Made by a program: the position numbers and the translations under genes. This document shows, in pieces, positions 54,048 through 64,000 of a stretch of DNA of 64,000 nucleotides; the first letter of the stretch is position 1; every line of letters begins with the position of its first letter. Below the pieces are notes generated by a model that was not told the origin of the DNA, did no database searches, and saw nothing but the letters and a program-made list of their open reading frames with translations. Source of the DNA: Lasiosphaeris hirsuta (Eukaryota > Ascomycota > Sordariomycetes > Sordariales > Lasiosphaeriaceae); assembly GCA_030549175.1 (NCBI GenBank), contig JAUKUA010000003.1, positions 5,270,001 to 5,334,000 of the forward strand, read 5' to 3'.

Positions 54048-55073
54048 ATGCGAGCATCATCAGCCTGGAGGACACTGCGAGTCCTCACCAATTTCCTCCT
54101 GCCAGCATCCCGTCCCCTCTGCAGGCCACGCCAACACCAACTCCTTCTCCCATCGACGGCCCTCCTATTCCGCAAAATGGCGACCACTTCGCACCCCATC
54201 CTCCTCAAAAAGCCCGTCAAGCTCGCCTGCGTGCAGCTTGCCACGGGGACCGACAAGGCGGCTAATCTAGCGCACGCCGCCGACAAGGTGCGCGAGGCAG
54301 CAACCTCGGGGGCCCGGATCGTCGTGCTGCCCGAGTGCTTCAACTCGCCGTACGGATGCGACTTCTTCCCGTCGTACGCAGAGCCCCTGCTACCATCCCC
54401 ACCACCAGCCGACCTCAGCCCGTCCTTCCACGCCCTCTCAGCCATGGCGCGCGACAACGACATCTACCTGATCGGCGGCTCGATCCCCGAGCTCGCGACC
54501 GACGCCGCCGGCGCCAAGACGTACTACAACACCAGTCTGACCTTCGCGCCGTCGGGTGCGCTGCTCGCAACGCACCGCAAGGTGCACCTCTTCGACATCT
54601 CGATCCCGGGAAAGATCACGTTCCGCGAGTCCGACGTGCTGTCGCCCGGCTCGGCCGTCACCATCGTCGACCTGCCCGAGTACGGCCGCGTGGCCGTGGC
54701 CATCTGCTACGACATCCGCTTCCCGGAGCTGGCCATGATCGCGGCGCGGCGCGGGTGCTTCGCCCTCATTTACCCAGGAGCCTTCAATACCACAACCGGC
54801 CCGCTGCACTGGCGGCTCCAGGGGCAGGCCCGCGCCATGGACAACCAGATCTATGTTGCCCTATGCAGTCCAGCGCGGGATCTCAGTGCGGGCTACCATG
54901 CCTGGGGCCATAGCTTAGTTGTGGACCCAATAGCAAAGGTGCTGGCTGAGGCGGAGGAGGGGGAGACAATTGTGAGTGCCGAGTTGGACGGTGAGAAGAT
55001 TGAGGAGGCGAGGAAGGGGATCCCATTGAGGGACCAAAGGAGGTTTGATGTGTACCCTGATGTTAGCCAGTAA
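54048..55073 (+). CDS. NIT3: Nitrilase-superfamily omega-amidase (Nit2/Nit3 type)
   Basis: Single exon. From ATG 54048 it gives 341 residues; from the internal ATG 54177, 298. Omega-amidases hydrolyse alpha-ketoglutaramate and related compounds to 2-oxoacids and ammonia. Numbered from 54177, the E-K-C triad is Glu53 in VVLPECFNSPYGC, Lys135 in THRKVHLFDI and Cys177 in VAICYDIRFPEL. Omega-amidase hallmarks include IPGKITFRESDVLSPG, YPGAFNTTTGPLHWRLQGQARAMDN and SAGYHAWGHS. The 43 residues before the internal Met are rich in Arg, Leu and Ser without acids (MRASSAWRTLRVLTNFLLPASR...), typical of a mitochondrial presequence, so both mitochondrial and cytosolic forms are likely. The upstream in-frame ATG at 53982 is considered untranslated. 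It converges with spermidine synthase. Confidence 0.92.
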   Translation: MRASSAWRTLRVLTNFLLPASRPLCRPRQHQLLLPSTALLFRKMATTSHPILLKKPVKLACVQLATGTDKAANLAHAADKVREAATSGARIVVLPECFNSPYGCDFFPSYAEPLLPSPPPADLSPSFHALSAMARDNDIYLIGGSIPELATDAAGAKTYYNTSLTFAPSGALLATHRKVHLFDISIPGKITFRESDVLSPGSAVTIVDLPEYGRVAVAICYDIRFPELAMIAARRGCFALIYPGAFNTTTGPLHWRLQGQARAMDNQIYVALCSPARDLSAGYHAWGHSLVVDPIAKVLAEAEEGETIVSAELDGEKIEEARKGIPLRDQRRFDVYPDVSQ

Positions 55074-55499
55074 TTGTGAGTTTAAGACCCTTACGTGTTG
55101 CAAGTAGTGTTGTATGTTAACAGGTCCGCCCCTGTGTTACGTGACCTGTGAGCTTTGTCGTGCCATTGTACGTACTGCCTAGAGAGACACTGACACTAAC
55201 GCATAGGTATAGCTGAGATACGAATATGTCGGTAGGACAAATCAGTAATGAGGGGAATCTGATGCATTAAATATCTGCCTCTATCTTTGCCGAAAAGAGA
55301 TATTGGGTCTTAGTAAAATATGCCCATCTTTTCATATGCACTAGCCATGGTCTATCACCTAATCTAGCATACCTCGAATCATAATTGATCCTCACTGCTC
55401 GCTATTTTGATTCCCAGGGTTTCCCCTTTGGGAAGCAGCCGCCCTAAAGCTGGCCGACTCGCCCTCCTGTCGTAAGGTCATGAAGCCAAAAGGGCAACC
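55074..55499. other. Convergent intergenic region
   Basis: 426 bp between the nitrilase and spermidine synthase stop codons. No gene is recognised. Confidence 0.5.
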
Positions 55500-57245
<1,746 letters not shown>

Positions 57246-60200
57246 TTTGCGTGTGTGGTGGAGGCTCAGTTGTCTGGGCTTCAGGAAGGGGGAACCGGCG
57301 GTTAGATGAGATGCGTAGGTGAGGAGTTGACGCCTGAAGCTGATGGAAGCCAACTTGAGCAAGTGCAGCAGGGTATGAGGTGCTCTTTTGTAAGAGCTGC
57401 AGATGGTAGTCGAGATTTGCGATTTTGTGTGGTTCTGCAGATTTTTCGGTTGAATTTTCGCAGCGGTAACCTGCCGATAAATGCTATGAGCGAATAAAAA
57501 CGTGGTTACACCTGGTTTGGAGCCAATGATGCCCAAAGTGTGGGGAGGTTTGAACGCTGCGGTGGACCGTCGACAGCCGATGAAGCAGCGGAGGCGAGGG
57601 CAATTCACCGGCCGACCTCACATTCACTTCAGACGGAACACGGAACATGGAACACGGCAGACATCGACATATCTGATGCCTCCAGCCGCCGCCAAACCTC
57701 CAATGCATCCACGATGCCCCAATTGACTAGCTGAGTCGACACAGCAATTCTTCTCCTGCGCGCAAAACCACGTGCAAAGTGGACCGACAAGCGGCGGTCC
57801 CGGGGCGAGTGTAACCATCGGGCACATCCCGTCTGATAGAATGCCAATCTGGTTTGCATCGCATGTTTCTGGCTAGTTTTGACTTGAAGCATCCGTGCGA
57901 CCAATTAGGGGCCGGCACCCGATATCTGGTTCCTGACCACCTGGCTCCGAGCCAAGAGACACACGCCCAAGGACCTGGAAGCCGGGGCTCAATCCCGGGG
58001 CAATTACGTTCCATCGGCGTGGTGATTACCGAATCGCCGGGTGAGCCACGGGTCCGAACGGCGGTGATTCACAGGGCGAGCCATGGGGCCAAGGTTCATG
58101 GGCCAAATGCGATTATGCGCACAGCGAACAGACTTCCCCCGTCCCTCGCTTGCGCTTGTGGGTGCGAATATGGCCTGCGCTGCGACAGCTGATTGGAGAG
58201 CGCGCTGCGCCGCGCCTAATCTCTATCGTCTTAGAATTTCTTGCAGGTTTGGCGCACGGGAAGATCGGCCTCTGCCAGTGCTGAGACAAATCGGCCCTCC
58301 TCCATTGGCGCCTCTGGACAGGTGGTCAATGGTGCCGCACTCTCTTATCATGATGGGGGCGAATCGTATACACCTCAGGCAAGGCATAAGAGCTTTGCGC
58401 TGTGGAAGCTGACTTATCCCATCCGAGTTGGCATTCCTTTCCCTTGCCGTTTCAGATTCTCCTTCGTCCCACACAGTACACCAAACAAAACTGTCATCCT
58501 CCCGCAACCGTGGAGCCCGTTGACTCCGTTGCATGAATCAAGGGATCTGGCACGCACTAACATTCTGGCATGGCTTTATATTTCTTCTGTCGGCCACCAT
58601 GAACGCAGTGATTGGCAATTCAGAATCGTGGCGATAACGCTATTCAGTGGCCCGGAGGACTTCGCTAGGACTCCCCTGGGTTGCCTATCGCCCGAGACAG
58701 TGGCTTCTAACTTCCGAGGCATCGTCAAAATGTTGGAGCGTCGGCTGCCGGCTGATCAATGCCTTTCCGGAACACGAACACGCAGAGTGAGGGTGCGCCT
58801 CTGCGCCCTCCTTCTGCAGAACCACGCGTTGGGCACGCTCTGCAGATTGCCATGCTTCGGCCATGACTGTGAGAAGGCAGAGTCAAGCCCTAGGATCGGT
58901 TGGGTCGGTCGTCACAGATGCTGTGCGACGCACATATCGCTAGGCTCAGGTGGGCAGAAACCACATGGCCAGCGGCCAGTCAAGCATCGACGATCATCCA
59001 AGCATGCGCTCAATCATTCCTCGAAGCAGTGCACAGAGCGAATCGTGCAGACGTTTCGGCGGGCGGGCAGCGAGCGGTTCGCATGGCAGGCCGGCACCAC
59101 TCTCGCACCCTCTCGCACCTCAACAGAGGCGCACACTCATCAGCCATCAGCAAGCATCCGCGAGCCCTCCTGGGCCTTCGCTCCCGAGGGGGGTGGGCAA
59201 CGGTGCTGGGGCCAAGACAGGCCTCGTTATTAGCCTTGTGCATCCCCGCTCCACAACCCTGACCATTGGCATGACACTATGTGGCTTTCCAGCCTAGCAC
59301 TCTTTTGACGCATGCCTTTGGAAAACCAGCCAGGGTCATCAGCACGCAAAGGGGGTGGGGAAGGGCGAGGTTATTCAGAAAGGTGGGGTTACTCCAATGA
59401 ACGCCGTTTACTGTCGAGTGGGAGGTGCCCGGAACCTGCGCAGAAGGCCGCGCACGAACACACGGGCATACGACATGATAGCATTTTTGCGCGGGCCTGT
59501 CTCTGGGTCAGGCTGAGGGTCAGTAGTAAGTATGGCTACCGGACATACTGCTACGTAATAATCAGCAAGTAACCTACCTACGCAGCATAGGGCGGATTTG
59601 GAAGAGCAATTCGTCATGGCGGAAAATCAAACCACAGACAGCCAGCCCAGACACATCGAGCTACCAGCGTTGCGGCGCAGGCGGGACAAACGTCGCACTG
59701 TTTCGTTGCATTGAGCAGCAGCATCAAGATCGGCCGCGCTCAGGCAGCCGAGGATAAGGTAGGTGGATGGTAGATTGGAGAGCGATTGAATCGAGCCGGT
59801 TCCTACGCGGCCGAGGCGTACAGAATATATATCTCCCCCTTTTATACAAAACCACGTCAAGTTCTGCTGCTCATGTCGTGGTGATTTCGTTGTGCTAACC
59901 TTAGGTCTCCCAATCTGGTAGCCATGTGGGCGGGAGACGGGGAACATGGAATTGGGGTTCCACCGGCACACCCGGCCTGGGTGGGATCCAGTGGAGGCTC
60001 GTCCCCTGGTCAATCTTGGGCATTGAGCGCCGTAGCGTTGTCGCTTGTCGGTCTCTTGTACCGGGTTCGGGTTCTCAGGCGCAATTTACTTGAAAGTCGA
60101 GAGCGGGAGTACATGCGGGCCCTCAAGCGCACCCTTGCACGGGGGCAGCTTACAGCATGCTGAGCCCGCAGGAGACGCTACTGCCAAAGCCGCCAAGGTA

Positions 60201-60903
60201 GGACCAAGGGTGGGAGGGTAGGCTGGGGGTGCTGCAGAAAATAATAATACCTGAGCTCTATGCTTCTTCTCAAGCATGGTCCTCTGCAGTCTATGCATTC
60301 TTCTTCTCGAACCGTTTTCCATCCTTTTATTACGTTGCTGCTGCCGCTACTGCTCGTGCGGCCCAGTGTCTCCTTCACAGAACCGCTACCGATTGTTTAG
60401 TCATCTGAGCAACTACCTCTGTGCCATTCGCTGTGTTTTCCTCTCTGGCACACTCCAAAACCCATCTCCATCCTCCATCCCCCCGTAGCTCCCCCGCCCC
60501 TCGCTGAGCCCGACACTTGGTATCCATCATCCGATCTTTGCTAGATCCATTTCTAAACCACAGCGAGACCCGGCGGCCCCTCGACCACATGTCAATTACT
60601 TCTACGAAAGCGAGCCCCCATTAACCCGGTGTTGTTCATGGAGTAGCAAAACTATACAAGGTTGCGCCAGCTTCGACTATCGATTTCTCCGTGTCCCGAT
60701 TACTGTTGACCAACACGTCTGGCAAGAAAGAACCCGACGATTTGCGGCTGCAGCTAGCTACGATCACTTTTACTTAGCCTCCGACTTGCTTCGCGTCGGT
60801 TCACTGCCACGTCACTGTCCACTGCGCGAGAAGGTCCCTGCTGAAGGGTCCACTCGCTGCTTTCGATCCCACAAGCGAGCAGCATTCCAGCACAACCACG
60901 ACA
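57246..60903. other. Long gene-poor interval upstream of the Galpha gene
   Basis: 3.66 kb without a supportable gene, the largest gap in the window. The longest open frame (58241-59233) has no ATG for its first half and a random-looking composition. The right-hand 0.9 kb is pyrimidine-rich (for example 60420-60500), as in promoters and leaders of signalling genes. I could not identify a transposon relic or RNA gene. Confidence 0.5.
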
Positions 60904-62250
60904 ATGTGTTTCGGAGGGCGTGACAAGAAAGGTGACGAGGATGGTGCCGCTCGGTCCCGCGAGCTGGATAAGATCATCCGCGCCGATGAAAAGCGCATGA
61001 CCAAAGAGGTGAAGCTGCTGCTTCTCGGTACGGAACCTTGCAACTACATCCCTCTTTTCCCCCGGCGTGCAGGGCTGACAGTATTACTCTAATTGAACAG
61101 GAGCTGGTGAATCCGGAAAGTCGACGGTCTTGAAACAGATGAAGTTGATCTACTCGCAAGGATTCAGCAAAAATGAAAAACTCGAGTGGAAGCCCGTCGT
61201 TTTCACCAACATTGTCCAGTCATTCCGGCTTATTTTCGACGCCATGAACGAGCTCGACATCAAGTTCGAGAATGAAGACAACGAGGCAAGTCACTTTCCA
61301 AGCCTTGACGAACACAGTGCAACGAGACGATTTGATGCATGGACCAGTGTGCTAACCGGATTTGGGTCGGTGCAGAAAAACATGGCACACATCATGGTTG
61401 ACTACGAGATGCGGGCAGACGAGCCTTTGCCAATGGATTATCTCGAGCCAATCAAGAAGCTGTGGGTGGACGGAGGCGTCAAGAAAGCCATCGATAAGGG
61501 CAACGAGTATGCCCTGCACGACAATTTGGACTAGTGAGCAGAATCCTTGCGCTGGAGGGAGTAATGCCGCAGACGCTGACTATCCGAAGCTTTTGCGCAG
61601 ACTTGGACCGGGTATGGGACAAGAACTACGTGCCCACTGATCAGGATCTGTTGAGATCAAGGCTACGGACAACGGGCATTACCGAAACCATCTTTGATCT
61701 GGGCCAGCTCACATATCGTATGTTTGATGTCGGCGGTCAACGGTCAGAGCGGAAGAAGTGGATCCACTGCTTCGAGAACGTAAACTGCTTGTTGTTTTTG
61801 GTAGCCATCTCGGGCTATGACCAATGTCTCGTAGAAGACAAGGATGGCGTACGTTTCCGCCTCTTCTGGCGCTGATGCACGAACATCTCTGCTAACCGAA
61901 TCCAGAACCAAATGAACGAGGCGCTGATGCTGTGGGAGTCCATTGCCAATTCGCATTGGTTCACAAAGTCGGCGTTGATTCTCTTCCTCAACAAGATGGA
62001 CCTGTTCAAGGAGAAGCTGCCGAAGAGCCCCATCACCAACCACGGATTCACGGATTACCACGGACCGGCAGACGACTGGAAACAGGCGAGCAAGTACTTT
62101 ATGGATAAGTTCCGAGCACTGAACCGCAACCCCGACAAGGAAATCTATGGCCACTTTACGAATGCCACCGATACGAATTTGCTAAAGATCACAATGGGCT
62201 CGGTCCAGGACATGATCATCCAGCGGAATTTGAAGCAGCTTATCCTGTAA
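60904..62250 (+). CDS. Heterotrimeric G-protein alpha subunit (GNA-2/MagC-like)
   Basis: Five exons, 60904..61027, 61101..61285, 61376..61533, 61590..61848 and 61906..62250, give 356 residues. It relays receptor signals through GTP binding. G-box motifs: [15 protein letters not shown] (42-56), [12 protein letters not shown] with Arg180 at the catalytic-Arg position, [17 protein letters not shown] (202 on), FLNKMDLF and [11 protein letters not shown]. The N terminus begins MCFGGRDKK, so it lacks the Gly2 used for myristoylation but has Cys2, a possible palmitoylation site. It ends NLKQLIL without the pertussis-toxin Cys. The MCFG start and overall motifs recall the fungal group II alpha subunits (Neurospora GNA-2, Magnaporthe MagC), by memory. 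Intron 2 (61286-61375) is GC-AG, with donor AG|GCAAGT and a GCTAAC branch. Confidence 0.93.
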
Positions 62251-64000
62251 GACTGCCGTCTTGCCGTACCCCGATACCCCGACCTACACAATGGGGGGCC
62301 CTCTATTGGTTGTTGTTATTGAGGATGCCGTTTGTGGGAAACAGCCCCCCTCCGTCATCATGGCTCAACATTCATGGACATACTGGGTCTAACGGTGGTA
62401 ACTGTCGATAGTGTTTGATATGCGCCATCCCGAGTCGCATCGCGCACGACAATCCCTGAGCCCGCGAATCTGGCCCGGTCAAATGCGTCATGTGCGACCT
62501 CGTCGCTAAGGAACAACGCCAATCCTCCTCTCGTCGTATACCCACTACAGCCATGTGTACATCGTTTCGTCACAGTCTGTTTTCACTGTTTATATATTAC
62601 TGAGCGTTTCTCTGCGGACGGATACCACGCCACGACGTCCGACGAAAACTGTACGGCGTCTCGCTCAACGATTTTCTCTTTTGGCATTGGACTGTTTGTT
62701 TCTGGATTTAGGTGCCTAGTGCAGGCATTGTGGCTTTTTTACTTTGTCAAGCTATTTCGAGCTGCATGTTTGGACGTTTGGGAGACAGGCGAGGCCTGTT
62801 CATGTTCTCCTCCCTCCATCAACCTGGCGTGGAGGAAGATTTGGAGGTGACACGAATTTGGTCATTCGTCTTCACAGATGGCGTGAAGAGAAAAACCAGG
62901 ATATACCCAGGCTGTAGTTTTGTCACTGCTGAGGGATAGTATGAAATGACGACAGCTGTTTGCGTCCCGCGCTCGGGCCACGGAGTATATATAGAAGAGA
63001 CATGGAAAGGGGATTACTCTGGCAGCGAGACAGACGGGCGTGAAATGAAGAATAATTGAACACAAGATGATAGGTGTCACTTTGCCTGTATGACGTCTGA
63101 CGGAGCTCTGGTCGAGGAGCCCGGCCAGAACCTGGGTTTCGGCGAGCTCTATCTCGGTCGCGAGCTCCACCCACGTGGAATTTACCCAAGATTCTCTAGT
63201 GTCCCCCACCTCGTTTCACAAAATTTCCCGATATGGGAACACCGACCTTTCACCGAAAGAAGAGCATGCGGGGGGGCATGAACAAGGCTCCTCGGGAAGT
63301 GGGAGGTGGCGGGGAGGTGGCGGGGCTGAAGGCGAACAGGTTGGGATGAACCGCGGGGCTCGAATGCGCGCTTTCACTGCTGCTGCATATGAATCAGTTT
63401 GCAAAGCCGCCAAAGTCTGGGCAACGCATTCAAGGTGGCCTGTGCAGCAAGCTCGCTTGATCATTCGCAATCGGGTTCGGCGGTTGTGTGTGGATTCCCG
63501 GAGGCGACCCACGGGCCTCCCATCCTGTCCCGTCTTGGTCTGCGTGGTCGGTGAACTGCAGTTGGGCGTGTGGTGGTGTGAATGTGGATGTATGTGGCGG
63601 TGTTCGGGTGCTACGGCTCGTCTTCCGAGGTGGCTTGATCATTCTACCCCATGGGCAGGGGTTTGGGCACACGGGCTACTTTAGGGGGGCGAGCGTGGGT
63701 GGAGGCGTGGGCGCCAAGGAGAGGGGCGCGCTTGCCTCTCGCCAGGACAACGGGCCGTTGCGGCTGACAACCAAGTTTCATGCAGGGGCGCCACAACAAG
63801 CCAGGACGAACCACTGAGATATGCCGTCTCGCGTGTTGTGCATCTCACCTGTTTGTCGTCGCGAAACCTGGCACCGTTCATTTTGATGCCCTGCATGGTT
63901 TGATGTTGCATCAATCGGGCATCAACAAGGAAACCAACACATAATTGACAATTGTTTACTATGTAAGTACCACATTTGGAGTTTATCTGGTGTAATGTTT
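62251..64000. other. Gene-free right edge
   Basis: 1.75 kb to the window end. The first few hundred bases probably hold the 3' untranslated region of the Galpha gene. Open frames to 169 codons near 63175-63684 are Trp/Gly/Cys-rich and show no family features. No gene is supported. Confidence 0.45.

Noticed and set aside
58241..59233. A 330-codon open frame on the plus strand in the large intergenic gap
   Set aside because: It opens at a TTG with no ATG for about the first 160 codons. The composition (rich in Arg, Ser, His, Cys, Pro) and lack of any motif or splice context look like chance in GC-rich DNA.
63175..63684. 169-codon open frame near the right edge
   Set aside because: Trp/Gly/Cys-rich low-complexity translation with no motif; probably chance.

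Overview
The window is nuclear DNA of a filamentous ascomycete, most likely a Sordariomycete. The genes are dense and split by short introns (about 48-100 nt) with GT-AG ends and CTAAC/CTGAC-like branch points. The proteins have clear fungal homologues (Ups1, Get3, Mpe1, Eis1, Sfk1, Rcy1, Ltv1, Lsg1, a Galpha subunit). Two features typical of Pezizomycotina are present: a STAND/ankyrin immune-type receptor relic and an amyloid-motif lipase. I place 25 apparently functional protein-coding genes, 2 decayed genes and 1 tRNA. All exon joins were derived by reading splice sites and checking that the frame closes on a conserved protein.

Layout, left to right. 0.4-8 kb: SSS1 (Sec61 gamma), a polyglutamine protein of unknown function, 5-hydroxyisourate hydrolase and GET3. 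9-14 kb: MPE1 and an Ups1-type lipid-transfer protein. 14-21.5 kb: a secreted serine carboxypeptidase, mitochondrial release factor 1, and (divergent from it) cytosolic tryptophanyl-tRNA synthetase. 22-30 kb: a glutathione transferase, the F-box/Sec10-like recycling protein Rcy1, the TFIIH kinase Kin28 and Sfk1. 30.5-41 kb: Eis1, a tyrosine-phosphatase-like protein, Ltv1, a frameshifted relic gene and the GTPase Lsg1. 41-46 kb: a small unknown gene, an isochorismatase-like hydrolase, an intron-bearing tRNA-Ala(CGC) and a secreted GH10 xylanase. 46-51 kb is the accessory part of the window: an intact lipase-like gene with a C-terminal sigma-type amyloid motif lies head to head with a decayed NACHT-ankyrin receptor gene that carries a matching motif at its N terminus. 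51-64 kb: a long Ser-rich unknown gene, an omega-amidase-type nitrilase with a probable mitochondrial leader, spermidine synthase, a 3.7-kb gene-poor stretch, and a Galpha subunit.

Functional themes. Most genes are housekeeping. SSS1 and GET3 serve ER protein insertion. LTV1 and LSG1 serve 40S and 60S ribosome maturation. MRF1 and WRS1 serve mitochondrial and cytosolic translation and share one 383-bp divergent promoter region. EIS1 and SFK1 act at the plasma membrane, and MPE1 and KIN28 in RNA polymerase II transcript processing. The two most interesting observations are the paired sigma-motif effector/receptor locus at 46.3-50.4 kb and a required 2-nucleotide exon in the tryptophanyl-tRNA synthetase gene at 20621-20622, which is followed by a GC-AG intron inside the KMSAS signature. 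Nothing here was checked against a database or transcripts; family assignments rest on recognised motifs.
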